DNA from: an uncultured Bacteroidales bacterium
GTDB lineage: Bacteria > Bacteroidota > Bacteroidia > Bacteroidales > UBA932
Reading direction: 5' to 3'
Length of the DNA: 64,000 nt
Assembly: GCA_944323805.1 (NCBI GenBank)
Contig: CALUTW010000007.1
Coordinates: 1-64,000 of the forward strand
The notes below the pieces were generated by a model. That model had not been told where the DNA came from. It saw only the letters and a program-made list of their open reading frames with translations, and did not search any database. Positions 17,934 to 27,121 of the stretch are shown piece after piece (within the stretch, counting starts at the first letter, position 1; every line of letters begins with the position of its first letter). The translations under genes were made by a program, and so were the position numbers.

Positions 17934-20567
17934 TTACCTGCCGGAATACTTCTGGCAGTATTCCCTGAGGTTCTGCTGGAACTCTTCAGCGGATACTATC
18001 TTGAAGTCTTCGACTTTCCTGTAGCTTTTTGCTGTGCGGAATGAAGTCCTTGACCTGTGCTGCGGTACGGCAGATACGGAATACATTCCGTTTACAGGCT
18101 GCAGTTTCACAGGCTTGACATTCGCTCCGGCTCCGGAAACGGCTGTCTGTGCGGCAGCTTCTGTCCAGCCTCTTGTAAGAGTGAGCTCGGAGTTGATGGT
18201 ATATCCTCCGGTATAGCCGTATCCATACTGCAGATAGATGGCGTTAGGATAGAAGTCTGCCTCTCCGTATGCCTCTGTAGTAACTGTCATCGGGTTGACT
18301 GTCACTGTATTGTTGTCGGATGCCACATCTACAGGGAAATAAATGTTCTCTCCGTCAGCACCTACGGATATGAAGCCGTTGTCATTGAGACCTGCGAGAT
18401 AGTAGACATTGTCTGTCCATGCCTGGAGAGGGTACATCCTCTCTGAGTTGACAGGTACGGATACACTGCCATCCTTGTCTACCTGCAGATACCACTTCGG
18501 ACCGAAGTCGTAGAACAGGGATGCTACATCGTATGAGCTGTATTCGGCGTTGCAGAAGAGCTCGTAAGGAGTCGTGGCAGTGAATACAGGGCCATAATAG
18601 CCTCCTTCAGGGTCTTCATATCCGAATCCGAGGCAGAGAAGACGGTTCTGTCCGCGTACCTTGGCATTGAAAGCCTCGGCCTCCATCTTGAACTCATCGT
18701 AGTATGCAGTGGCTTCCTCTCTTGAAAGGTCGGCATTCTCATAAATCTCATAAACATCCTCTGGAAGAGTTTCCGGATAGTCTTTTATTCCGTCATAGAC
18801 TGTTACCTTGGTCGTCTGAGGTCCGAGGTCCACCACCTTGTTGGTAAGTGTCGTATAATCGTATTCGAGTGTCGTGGCATTTCCTGTCATAGTCCACTCG
18901 CCCTCGAGAGCCGAGAAGAGTTCCGAATCAACCCTTTCTGCATCAGGCTGAGGTATTGATGTGGCTTCTGCTATTGCAGGGCAATTTTCGGCATTGAGGT
19001 CATTCGGGGTCTCCTCGATGTTGTATGCAAGGACAGCAAGTCTTGTGGTCATGTCATCGAGGGTAGAGAACGATACGTTATATCCTTCCGGGGTATTGAT
19101 CTGGGCAACTTCAGCATCAGAGAAGCGGTTTCCGCTCATTGTGATGTCGGCGTATGTCATGCCCTGCTGGAGAGCTGCTTCCCATTCCCTCTCGTAGTTG
19201 GCTGCATACATTGCCGATGCGACCTCAACGCTTCCGGTATTCTTGATGTTGAACCATATCTCGAACGGGTCTTCTTCTCCGTTTGGATTATCTATTGCAG
19301 TGACTGTAACCTCAGGGGCGGCCATGCTCTTCTCGGTGGTGTCGAACTCTATATGCTGGAATGACTGCGTCGTGCCTTCAGCATTTCCCATGGCTGTCAC
19401 GAGTATATGGTAGTGGGTCTGCTCCTGCAGATAGTAGTACTGCGTAAGATCCATTTCGACATTGCCCTGGAATGTCTGCATGCCGAGCATCATGGCAGCA
19501 TAATACGAAGTGGTAAACCACTGCAGATAGTTCTCATTGTTGTCAAGCAGTTCAAGTACGGACTGATAGGTTGCATGGTCCATGATACTTACGCAATACT
19601 GGTAGACTTCCGGATCCGGAGTGAACTTGACAGTACCTGTCACAGCCTGGATATTGGAACAATCTACATCAACTGTGGCCTTGAGCACTTCCGGTTCACG
19701 GGCCCGGACATTGATCTTCTTGAAATACCCTGTCCAGTACTGCTCTTCATTATCCATGTTATTATACCACGACTCAAAGTCGAAAAGTGCGGAGTAGTAG
19801 CCTTCTCCCCATCCGTACATCGACTCTCCCCATCCGAATTCTCCTACGAAGAACACACCAGGCTCTCCCGGCACGAGCGGGTCATGAAGTACAACCTGGT
19901 CTCCCTCTTCATCTATGTAGGATGCATTTTCATCGTTGTATACGATTGTCTGCGAGTCCTCGATATACACGCCTCCGTTGGATTCAAGCATCTGGGCATC
20001 AGCAGCTGCCATAAATCCGGATTTGTTGGAGTTGTACATCAGCAGGTTTCCGTATGTGTAACGGAGAACGTTGCCGGCATCCTTTACACTCTGAGGTACC
20101 TTTACATGTACGGAGAATCCGTCATATGTCCTGTCTACAACAGTGACGTCCTCTGTAAAGTCCGTGGTCGTGAATGTGGCTGTGACAATCTCGTCGTAGT
20201 ACTCGTTGTCGGAAGTGGTGGCGGCCAGATAGAATGTGTAGCCTGTCATCGGCTCAAGTCCGCTTACCTCGACAGTATGCTCTCCGTCAGAGCACTCGAC
20301 GACAGTACCGGAGACAAAGAGGATGTCTTCCGTGAGCTCTTCCGGAGTTTCAGAGTAGGCAGCCCAGGCATAACTGGTAATTGCCGTTGTCTTTACTGCG
20401 ATGACAGCGCTGCTGGCATCATAGGATTTTACAGTGACTTCCACAGATGGTTCTGAAGAAGGTCCGTCAGGCGTCAGTTCATCGTCTGTACAGCCTGAAA
20501 TTCCTCCCCCCCCAATCAGGGCCAGAGCGGCCACGAGGGAGAGATAATAAGAATGATTCTTAGACAT
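17934..20567 (-). CDS. Large surface lipoprotein, function unknown, with FN3-like repeats
   Basis: An 877-residue lipoprotein. I start it at 20567 (MSKNHSYYLSL), which gives a signal peptide and lipobox ISGC with the lipid Cys at residue 26; a longer frame adds 61 residues with no signal character. After an acidic tether (CTDDELTPDG) come FN3-like beta domains at roughly 35-120, with the typical VSGLEPMTGYTFYLAAT segment, and another near 120-350. The C-terminal half has repeated Tyr- and Asp-rich beta segments and no catalytic motif I can recognise. The signal peptide contains an eight-G run. It is first in the cluster with the thioredoxin, barrel and Omp28-type genes. Export to the outer surface is inferred. 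Confidence 0.75.
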   Translation of the reverse strand: MSKNHSYYLSLVAALALIGGGGISGCTDDELTPDGPSSEPSVEVTVKSYDASSAVIAVKTTAITSYAWAAYSETPEELTEDILFVSGTVVECSDGEHTVEVSGLEPMTGYTFYLAATTSDNEYYDEIVTATFTTTDFTEDVTVVDRTYDGFSVHVKVPQSVKDAGNVLRYTYGNLLMYNSNKSGFMAAADAQMLESNGGVYIEDSQTIVYNDENASYIDEEGDQVVLHDPLVPGEPGVFFVGEFGWGESMYGWGEGYYSALFDFESWYNNMDNEEQYWTGYFKKINVRAREPEVLKATVDVDCSNIQAVTGTVKFTPDPEVYQYCVSIMDHATYQSVLELLDNNENYLQWFTTSYYAAMMLGMQTFQGNVEMDLTQYYYLQEQTHYHILVTAMGNAEGTTQSFQHIEFDTTEKSMAAPEVTVTAIDNPNGEEDPFEIWFNIKNTGSVEVASAMYAANYEREWEAALQQGMTYADITMSGNRFSDAEVAQINTPEGYNVSFSTLDDMTTRLAVLAYNIEETPNDLNAENCPAIAEATSIPQPDAERVDSELFSALEGEWTMTGNATTLEYDYTTLTNKVVDLGPQTTKVTVYDGIKDYPETLPEDVYEIYENADLSREEATAYYDEFKMEAEAFNAKVRGQNRLLCLGFGYEDPEGGYYGPVFTATTPYELFCNAEYSSYDVASLFYDFGPKWYLQVDKDGSVSVPVNSERMYPLQAWTDNVYYLAGLNDNGFISVGADGENIYFPVDVASDNNTVTVNPMTVTTEAYGEADFYPNAIYLQYGYGYTGGYTINSELTLTRGWTEAAAQTAVSGAGANVKPVKLQPVNGMYSVSAVPQHRSRTSFRTAKSYRKVEDFKIVSAEEFQQNLREYCQKYSGR
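20506..20513 (-). repeat. Poly-G tract inside the lipoprotein signal peptide
   Basis: Eight consecutive C on the plus strand, read as eight G on the coding strand, encode part of the LIGGGGISGC segment just before the lipid-attachment cysteine. Runs of this length can slip during replication. A change of one or two bases would shift the frame before the lipobox and abolish the protein. Confidence 0.8.
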
Positions 20568-20797
20568 AGAAATGAGTTTAATTGTGTTGTCTTTTAATGG
20601 TCCGGTTAATGAAACCGACTTTAAAATTAAATAATAGATTAATTTTCTCCAAATAAATTTAACCTGTATAAGTAGCTGCCAGTCAATGGCGTGCGATGAA
20701 TGTGTAAAAATATTTACAGAAATGATGACAATCCGGAAGTTTTGAGGCAAAATATTTTACAGTATGTTAGAATATTCCCCTTTTGTCTTTCCTCGGC

Positions 20798-20844
20798 AAA
20801 AAATAGAGACGGGATGCACCGGTTGGTATGCATCCCGTCTCTAT
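20798..20844 (-). terminator. Strong terminator after the DUF3127 gene
   Basis: ATAGAGACGGGATGCA (803-818 of this kilobase) and TGCATCCCGTCTCTAT (829-844) form a perfect 16-base stem around a 10-base loop, followed leftward by a run of T in the transcript. It sits 22 bases past the DUF3127 stop and ends the FKBP-DUF3127 transcript before the large lipoprotein gene. The rest of the 20568-20865 gap is A+T rich; I found no exact promoter element for the lipoprotein. Confidence 0.88.
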
Positions 20845-20865
20845 TGTTATAATATGTAGCCGTGA

Positions 20866-21255
20866 TTAGAACGGCAGGTCGTCCTCAGGGTCGGCCGACG
20901 TGTCTGCTGCAGGCATTTCCTGGGCCGGAGCGCTCTGCTGCGGAGTCTGGGAAGGAGCGGCGGCCGATGATGCCTGGCCTGCCGGTTCGATTCTCCATGC
21001 CCTCACATCGGTATACCACCGTCCGTTGTATTCGCGGCTGCTGAGGTTGAAGGATATCTTTACCCTGTCCCCGATATTGAACCGGCCGAGGTCCTTTACC
21101 TTGTCCTCGCCCCATACATTAAGACATATCTGGGTCGGGAAATTTCCCTCCTGATACTCGATGACGAATTCCTGCTTGGACCACGGGCCTCTTGCTGAGA
21201 CTCCGTTCTGTACATCGAGCATGCGGATGATTGTCCCTTCTATTTCCAATGCCAT
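20866..21255 (-). CDS. DUF3127 OB-fold protein with SSB-like acidic C-terminus
   Basis: A 129-residue protein of the DUF3127 family, which has no assigned function that I know of. Residues 1-90 look like a single OB-type beta barrel: alternating hydrophobic strands from MALEIEGTIIRML to NGRWYTDVRAWRIEP, the last resembling the strand-and-ID pattern in SSB-type folds. Residues 91-120 are an Ala/Pro/Gln/Ser-rich linker. The protein ends DPEDDLPF, very close to the acidic tip (DDDIPF) that SSB uses to recruit partners. Lacking a large DNA-binding surface cannot be judged from sequence. It is co-directional with the FKBP gene (6-base gap) and close to recQ, whose product in other bacteria binds the SSB tip. 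An SSB-like role is inference. Confidence 0.8.
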   Translation of the reverse strand: MALEIEGTIIRMLDVQNGVSARGPWSKQEFVIEYQEGNFPTQICLNVWGEDKVKDLGRFNIGDRVKISFNLSSREYNGRWYTDVRAWRIEPAGQASSAAAPSQTPQQSAPAQEMPAADTSADPEDDLPF

Positions 21256-21261
21256 GCCGGA

Positions 21262-22035
21262 TTATTTTTTGGAGTTGGCTTTCGCGTCTTCTGCAGGCAC
21301 CTTGCCTACCTTGACTACGTCAACATCGAATATGAGTGTGGAATTCGGACCTATCTTGCCCATCTTGCGTGCTCCATAGGCGAGCGAATCCGGTACGAAG
21401 AGCTCGATCTTGCCGCCTTCGCCGACAAGCTGGAGACCCTCTGTCCATCCTTTGATCACTCTGTTGAGAAGCATCCTTACAGGCTCTTTTGCAGGGTCGG
21501 AGGCATCGAATTCAGTGCCGTCGATAAGAGTGCCGGTGTAGTGTACCCATACTGTGTCCTTAGGGCCTGCCTTGACATCGTTTCCTGCTTCAACAATCCT
21601 GTACTGGAGTCCGCTGTCAGTAGATACGATGCCGTCCTTCATCTTGTTCTCACTCATGAACTTCTCGCCGACAGCCTTGTTTACCTCTGCCTCGTAGTTG
21701 TTCCTCTTGGTAATGTAGGCATTGAAAAGCCTGTTCATTTCCTGAGGGTTGATCTTCAGGCTCTCATTGAATTCCGGAGTGCTCATGTCGCCCTCGGCCT
21801 TGATGAAGTCCATCATTCCTTTCCTGATCTCGGAGTAGTTGAGGTCCTCGCCGAAATTGTTGGCCTTGATGAAGTATCCGAAATTGACTCCGATGAGGTA
21901 GCTTACGGAGTCTGTCTCTGCGCTTGTGGGGAGTTCCGCATCCACTTTCACATTGCTCTTCTCTGAAGAGTTGCAGGCAGTCATGATGGCTGCTGCAGCA
22001 GCGGCTGCTGCAATGATTCTGATTGATTTTTTCAT
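21262..22035 (-). CDS. FKBP-type peptidyl-prolyl isomerase lipoprotein
   Basis: A 257-residue lipoprotein: the start MKKSIRIIAAAAAAAAIMTAC at 22035 gives a lipobox with Cys21, and I rejected a longer frame. The N-terminal half (about 40-150) is the helical dimerisation region of FkpA/Mip-type proteins. The C-terminal half is an FKBP domain with VHYTGTLIDGTEFDAS, VIKGWTEGLQLVGEGGK and SLAYGARKMGKIGPNSTLIF. It should help fold proteins in the periplasm or at the outer membrane. It leads the two-gene unit with DUF3127 (6-base gap). The link between the two products is not obvious; shared transcription may be incidental. Confidence 0.92.
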   Translation of the reverse strand: MKKSIRIIAAAAAAAAIMTACNSSEKSNVKVDAELPTSAETDSVSYLIGVNFGYFIKANNFGEDLNYSEIRKGMMDFIKAEGDMSTPEFNESLKINPQEMNRLFNAYITKRNNYEAEVNKAVGEKFMSENKMKDGIVSTDSGLQYRIVEAGNDVKAGPKDTVWVHYTGTLIDGTEFDASDPAKEPVRMLLNRVIKGWTEGLQLVGEGGKIELFVPDSLAYGARKMGKIGPNSTLIFDVDVVKVGKVPAEDAKANSKK

Positions 22036-22167
22036 TGTGTCTATTTTTTGTTTGTCTGATATATCCTTATCTGCCCGTTGTCCCGTTGCCGGAATCACGG
22101 CAATCCTTGCAAATATCGTAAAAATTATTCAAAGTGCATTGAATTTCCGGAAATCTCACATGAATTT

Positions 22168-22199
22168 TTTGCTCCGGTAAAAAAATATGACTATCTTAG
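22168..22199 (+). promoter_or_regulatory. Candidate recQ promoter
   Basis: TTTG (22168-22171), then 20 bases, then TATCTTAG (22192-22199), one mismatch from TAnnTTTG. The spacing is right for the Bacteroidota primary sigma factor. Transcription would begin near 22205, leaving a leader of about 15 bases before the recQ ATG at 22221. Confidence 0.5.
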
Positions 22200-22220
22200 G
22201 AAAATAAATTCGGGTTCATT

Positions 22221-24422
22221 ATGGATATTGATTCTTCGACGCTGCATGCAAGGCTGAAGGAATTCTTCGGGTTCGATTCATTCAAGGGAGACCAGGAACA
22301 GATCATAACGGAGCTTGTGTCGGGGCATAATGCCTTTGTCCTCATGCCTACCGGAGGAGGCAAGTCCCTCTGCTATCAGCTTCCTGCCCTTGTGATGGAG
22401 GGCACGGCGATTGTGATATCCCCGCTGATATCGCTGATGAAGAATCAGGTCGATGCCATAAGGGGCTTCGTGTCGGGCAATGACGGTATTGCGCATTTCC
22501 TGAACTCTTCCCTGCCCAAGTCCCAGATAAACGAGGTCCATTCCGATCTGCTGTCCGGTGTGACGAAGCTGCTGTATGTGGCTCCGGAGTCGCTGACAAA
22601 GGCGGAGAACATAGCTCTGCTCAAGGAGATCCGGATTTCTTTCTATGCAATAGACGAGGCTCACTGCATATCCGAATGGGGGCATGATTTCCGTCCGGAG
22701 TACAGGCGCATAAGGGCGATTATCGATGACATAGGGCCTGCGCCCATCATAGCCCTCACGGCTACGGCGACCCCAAAGGTCCAGAACGACATACAGAAGA
22801 ATCTCGGCATGATGGACGCAAAGGTGTTCAGGTCCTCATTCAACAGGCCGAACCTTTACTATGAGATAAAGGAGAAGACCGATGCCAAGAGGGACATAAT
22901 CAAGTTCATAAAGCAGCACCCGGGCAAGTCCGGGATAATATACTGCCTGAGCCGGAAAAAGGTCGAGGAGCTGGCCGGGCTTCTGAATGTGAACGGGATA
23001 AAGGCCCTTCCTTATCATGCCGGGCTGGATGCCAGGACCAGGGCGGAGAACCAGGACAAGTTCCTCATGGAGGAAGTGGATGTCGTAGTGGCTACGATAG
23101 CTTTCGGGATGGGGATAGACAAGCCGGATGTGCGTTATGTGATACATTATGACATACCGAAGAGTATAGAGGGGTATTATCAGGAGACCGGCCGCGCGGG
23201 GCGTGACGGAAAGGAGGGCATCTGCATCACATATTACAGCTACAAGGATATCGTGAAGCTCGAGAAGTTCATGCAGGGCAAGCCTGTGGCGGAGCAGGAG
23301 ATCGGCCGCCAGCTTCTCATGGAGACCGTAGCGTACGCCGAGTCGAGCCAGTGCCGCAGAAAGCTGCTGCTCAATTATTTCGGAGAGGATTATGCTCCGG
23401 ATAACTGCGGGGCATGCGACAATTGCCTGCATCCTAAGAAGCAGTTTGACGGCAAGGAGGACATGCGGCTCGTTATAGAGCTTGTCCTGTCTTTGCCGGA
23501 GCATTTCAAGATAGAGCATCTTGCGAATATACTTGCAGGGGAGACGAATGCCCTCATAAAGTCCTACCGGCATGACGAAATCGAGCTGTTCGGTGCCGGC
23601 AAGGACCATCCGTTCAAGTTCTGGTGCGCCGTCATGCATCAGGGGCTCATCCTTCATCTTCTCGACAAGGAGATTGAGTCGTACGGACTGATCAATGTCA
23701 CGGAGAAGGGAATGGAATTCTATGAGCATCCTTACAGCCTGATGCTGAAGGAGGACAGGGAGTTCGCGGAAGGGGACGATGATGACGAGGATGTGCAGGC
23801 CATCGCGGCTGCGGCAAAGGGCGGGGGCGGCGACCCGGTGCTCCTGGCCATGCTTAAGGACCTGAGAAAGGACATGTCCCGGAAACTCAGGCTGCAGCCG
23901 TGGATCATATTCAGCGATGTGTCGCTTGAGGATATGACCATACTGTATCCCGTCACATATGATGAGCTGAAGAACTGCCAGGGTGTCGGGGACGGAAAGG
24001 CCAGGAAATTCGGCAAGGAATTCATATCCCTCATATCAAAGTATGTCAGCGAGAACGATATCGTCAGACCTGATGATTTCGTGGTGAAGTCTGTTGTCAA
24101 CAAATCCGCCAACAAGGTGTACATAATACAGAGTGTGGACCGGAAGCTCCCTCTCGAAGACATTGCCGATGCGAAAGGGCTCGATATGGATGAGCTTCTG
24201 GAGGAGATAGAGGCCATAGTATATTCCGGGACCAGGCTCGATATCGATTACTACATAGAGCAGAATGTGGATGACGATGTCGTGGAGGATATCTATGACT
24301 ATTTCCGCAATGATGCGGAATCGGACTCTCTTGAGGATGCGCTGAAGGAGCTCGGTCCCGACTATGACGAGACCGAGGTGCGCCTTGTCCGTATCAAGTT
24401 CCTTTGCGAGGTGGCGAACTGA
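22221..24422 (+). CDS. recQ: ATP-dependent DNA helicase RecQ
   Basis: A 3'-5' helicase of 733 residues that unwinds recombination and replication intermediates. Walker A is MPTGGGKS (Lys48), the DEAH box is at 145-148 within FYAIDEAHCISEWGHDFRP, and motif VI appears as QETGRAGRDG. The RecQ-Ct zinc site is visible as CRRKLLLNYFG then CGACDNC, and a C-terminal HRDC-like domain starts near DMSRKLRLQPWIIF. The final 100 or so residues form an extra region with acidic segments beyond the HRDC domain. It is divergent from the FKBP/DUF3127 pair, and a single-gene rightward unit; the histidinol phosphatase gene ends 29 bases past its stop from the other side. Confidence 0.97.
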   Translation: MDIDSSTLHARLKEFFGFDSFKGDQEQIITELVSGHNAFVLMPTGGGKSLCYQLPALVMEGTAIVISPLISLMKNQVDAIRGFVSGNDGIAHFLNSSLPKSQINEVHSDLLSGVTKLLYVAPESLTKAENIALLKEIRISFYAIDEAHCISEWGHDFRPEYRRIRAIIDDIGPAPIIALTATATPKVQNDIQKNLGMMDAKVFRSSFNRPNLYYEIKEKTDAKRDIIKFIKQHPGKSGIIYCLSRKKVEELAGLLNVNGIKALPYHAGLDARTRAENQDKFLMEEVDVVVATIAFGMGIDKPDVRYVIHYDIPKSIEGYYQETGRAGRDGKEGICITYYSYKDIVKLEKFMQGKPVAEQEIGRQLLMETVAYAESSQCRRKLLLNYFGEDYAPDNCGACDNCLHPKKQFDGKEDMRLVIELVLSLPEHFKIEHLANILAGETNALIKSYRHDEIELFGAGKDHPFKFWCAVMHQGLILHLLDKEIESYGLINVTEKGMEFYEHPYSLMLKEDREFAEGDDDDEDVQAIAAAAKGGGGDPVLLAMLKDLRKDMSRKLRLQPWIIFSDVSLEDMTILYPVTYDELKNCQGVGDGKARKFGKEFISLISKYVSENDIVRPDDFVVKSVVNKSANKVYIIQSVDRKLPLEDIADAKGLDMDELLEEIEAIVYSGTRLDIDYYIEQNVDDDVVEDIYDYFRNDAESDSLEDALKELGPDYDETEVRLVRIKFLCEVAN

Positions 24423-24450
24423 TGCCGGCTTTGGTGCCGCTGCGGATGCG

Positions 24451-25308
24451 TCATATTGCCGTCATCTTCAGCTGCCTGTTCTCGAAATGCGCCAGGTATC
24501 TGAATCCGAGGGACCTTACATATCCGGCAAAGTGCGTGAACTTGTCCCCGGGTCTTGCCGGATCGTGCGAGTCTGAGCCGAGACTGATGGCTTCTCCGCC
24601 GAATTCCTTGAACCTGAGCAGTATGTCTTTGTCAAGTACCGGTGTGCGCCCGTTGTAGTCCTGATATGTCTTGGTGTTTATCTCCAATGCCTTGCCATTA
24701 TGGGCGAGATATTCGAGTATTGCATCGAAGATATCGCTGAAATCCCTGTACATGATGCTTGCCTGGGGATATGGGGCATATCTGGCGACATAGTCGTAAT
24801 GTCCCAGGATGTCGAAGTCCCCGAGCCATGTCATTTCCCCGTATATGGTCTCGAGATAATGTCCGTATGCCGTCTTCCAGTCCTTGCCTTCATAGTATCC
24901 CCCGTAGAACGGGTCGGTGTCATCCAGATAATGGACAGAGGCGATGATGCAGTCGAACATGTGTCCTGACAGGAAATTTCTGATGTCATCCCTGCAGCTG
25001 TGCTGCAGCCCAATTTCCACTCCCTTGAAGATTCTGAACGGGGGCTGGCCGGGTCCGGTTGCCGGGCCGGTCTCCTGGAGCAGGGCATTGACCCTGTCGA
25101 TTTCCTCCTGCTGGGCCCGGACATCGAATGTCTCGGGCACAAGGTGTTCGAATGCCGCTTTCAGCGGCGGCACGAAAAAGTCGCAATGGTCAGTGAAGCA
25201 TATGCCGGACAGTCCTTTATCCTTGGCGGCGGAAGCAGACTTCTCCACTGATGTCTTCTTGCCGTCAAAGGAAAACTGGCTGTGATTGTGATTGTCGTAT
25301 AATGTCAT
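24451..25308 (-). CDS. hisK: PHP-family histidinol phosphatase
   Basis: A 285-residue PHP-domain protein resembling HisK/HisJ-type histidinol-phosphatases, which dephosphorylate L-histidinol phosphate to histidinol. The metal-binding motifs are visible: DNHNHSQFSFDG near the start (HxH), ICFTDHCDF, and LGHYDYVARYAPYP, then SLGSDSHDP towards the end. I use the ATG at 25308 (MTLYDNHNHS); one ten codons upstream is possible but reads from one base after the fhs stop. It is co-directional with and 31 bases after fhs. No other histidine synthesis gene is nearby, so it could act on another phosphomonoester. Confidence 0.8.
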   Translation of the reverse strand: MTLYDNHNHSQFSFDGKKTSVEKSASAAKDKGLSGICFTDHCDFFVPPLKAAFEHLVPETFDVRAQQEEIDRVNALLQETGPATGPGQPPFRIFKGVEIGLQHSCRDDIRNFLSGHMFDCIIASVHYLDDTDPFYGGYYEGKDWKTAYGHYLETIYGEMTWLGDFDILGHYDYVARYAPYPQASIMYRDFSDIFDAILEYLAHNGKALEINTKTYQDYNGRTPVLDKDILLRFKEFGGEAISLGSDSHDPARPGDKFTHFAGYVRSLGFRYLAHFENRQLKMTAI

Positions 25309-25339
25309 TGTGATTCCTGTTTGTGTGTTGGGCTGCATG

Positions 25340-27007
25340 TCAGCTTAGGCCTTCGATTTCCCCGTCCTTTATGTCAATGCGCAGGGCCTGCGGGCTTTTC
25401 GGGAGCCCCGGCATCCTGATGATGTCCCCGGCAATTGCCACTATCATTTCAGCCCCTGTATTTATGACCAGGTCCTTGATGCTGAAGTTGAATCCTGAAG
25501 GCGCCCCGTACTTCTGGCTGTCCTGTGAGAACGAATACTGGGTCTTGGCTATGCACACGGGGAAATGCGAGATGCCCATCTCATTGATTTTCCTTATCTT
25601 GTTCCGTGCTGTCCTGCCTATGGATACAGAGCCTGCGCCATACAGGTTCTTTGCCAGGCTTTCTATCTTGGACTCGATGCTCTGGTCCGGGCTGTAAGTG
25701 AATCTGAGCGGTCCTGACGGGCGGGATGCAATGGTGTCGACCGTGAGCCTTGCAAGCTCTTCCGCCCCTTTGCCGCCTTCACTGTAGGCGTTATTGACGG
25801 CAAAGCCTACCCCGAGCTCCCGGCAATGGTCCCGTACTATTTCTATCTCTTCCTCCGTATCAGAAGAATACCTGTTGAAGCATACGATGACCGTCTGTCC
25901 GAAGGCCTGCAGGTTACGTATGTGCCTGTCCATATTTGCGAAGCCTCTCCGCAGGCCTTCCGCATCAGGCTCCGATATCTTCTCCTCAGGGACGAAGCCA
26001 TGCATCTTCAGCCCCCTGAGGGATGCGACCAGTATCGTCAGGTCCGGTTTCAGCCCGCTCTGCCGGCATTTTATGTTAAAGAACTTTTCTGCTCCCAGGT
26101 CGGCCCCGAAGCCGGCCTCGGTAATCACATATTCTCCGAATGTCATGGCCATTCTTGTGGCTATGACAGAGTTGCATCCATGGGCTATGTTTGCGAACGG
26201 ACCGCCATGTACAAATGCCGGTGTCCCTTCTGTCGTCTGGACAAGATTGGGGTGTATGGCGTCCTTCAGAAGGACCGTGATGGCTCCTGCCACCCCGAGG
26301 TCCTTCACTGTAAATGGCTTGTCGTCAAATGTGAATCCGAGTGTGATGTTTTCTATCCTTCTTCTCATGTCCTCCATGCCGGATGACAGGCACAGGATGG
26401 CCATGAGCTCTGAGGCCGGTGTTATGTCGAATCCGGACTGCCTCGTTATGCCGTTCGTGCGCGGCCCGAGCCCAGTGACGATATCCCTGAGTGACCTGTC
26501 GTTGACATCGAGCACCCGTTTCCACAGTATTTCCTTGAGCGCGAACCCGTCCCCCTGGTGCTGGTACAGATAGTTGTCAAGCAGGGCGGCGATCATGTTG
26601 TGCGCAGAGGTCACTGCATGGAAATCCCCCGTGAAATGCAGGTTTATCCTGTCCATCGGCATGATCTGGGCATACCCGCCTCCGGCCGCACCTCCCTTCA
26701 TGCCGAAGCATGGCCCGAGAGACGGTTCCCTCAATGCGACGATAGCCTTTTTCCCTATCCTGTTCAGTCCAAGCGCCAGACCTACCGATACCGTTGTCTT
26801 GCCGATTCCTGCCTTGGTCGCGGTAATGGCGGTCACGAGTATGAGCTTGCTTTTCCTGATACGTTCTTCATCAGCAAGAGTCTCCGGCACTTTTGCCATA
26901 TAATGTCCGTACGGCTCGAGCATTTCTTCCGGAATGCCGGTTGAACCGGCGATTTCCGTGATTTTCTTCATCCTGATGCTTCTTGCGATTTCTATGTCGG
27001 ATTTCAT
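25340..27007 (-). CDS. fhs: Formate-tetrahydrofolate ligase
   Basis: Makes 10-formyl-THF from formate, THF and ATP. The 555-residue length fits the family. The nucleotide loop appears as [20 protein letters not shown], followed by [22 protein letters not shown] and [17 protein letters not shown]. The start ATG is at 27007 ([13 protein letters not shown]). It is the leading gene of a leftward pair with the histidinol phosphatase. A leftward near-consensus TAATATTG lies about 40 bases upstream. With the hut cluster, it gives two separate routes by which one-carbon units enter the folate pool. Confidence 0.96.
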   Translation of the reverse strand: MKSDIEIARSIRMKKITEIAGSTGIPEEMLEPYGHYMAKVPETLADEERIRKSKLILVTAITATKAGIGKTTVSVGLALGLNRIGKKAIVALREPSLGPCFGMKGGAAGGGYAQIMPMDRINLHFTGDFHAVTSAHNMIAALLDNYLYQHQGDGFALKEILWKRVLDVNDRSLRDIVTGLGPRTNGITRQSGFDITPASELMAILCLSSGMEDMRRRIENITLGFTFDDKPFTVKDLGVAGAITVLLKDAIHPNLVQTTEGTPAFVHGGPFANIAHGCNSVIATRMAMTFGEYVITEAGFGADLGAEKFFNIKCRQSGLKPDLTILVASLRGLKMHGFVPEEKISEPDAEGLRRGFANMDRHIRNLQAFGQTVIVCFNRYSSDTEEEIEIVRDHCRELGVGFAVNNAYSEGGKGAEELARLTVDTIASRPSGPLRFTYSPDQSIESKIESLAKNLYGAGSVSIGRTARNKIRKINEMGISHFPVCIAKTQYSFSQDSQKYGAPSGFNFSIKDLVINTGAEMIVAIAGDIIRMPGLPKSPQALRIDIKDGEIEGLS

Positions 27008-27065
27008 CGGCGCGGGTATTTAATGCGTTTTGTGGAAAGACGGCGCAATATTACTGAATTTTTCC

Positions 27066-27073
27066 TAATTTTG
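27066..27073 (+). promoter_or_regulatory. Candidate -7 element for the DUF308-dnaG unit
   Basis: TAATTTTG matches TAnnTTTG exactly in the divergent gap between fhs and the DUF308 gene, giving a leader of about 40 bases. No TTTG is found at 19-20 bases upstream, so the -33 part is not supported. Confidence 0.5.
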
Positions 27074-27121
27074 CAGGATAGTGCCCTCTGAAACAGGCAC
27101 GGCAACTTAAAAATTTCAGAT

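Noticed and set aside
19407..20456. Long rightward open frame (349 codons) opposite the large lipoprotein gene
   Set aside because: Same situation: a shadow of a long gene with strong third-base bias, and no recognisable protein features.
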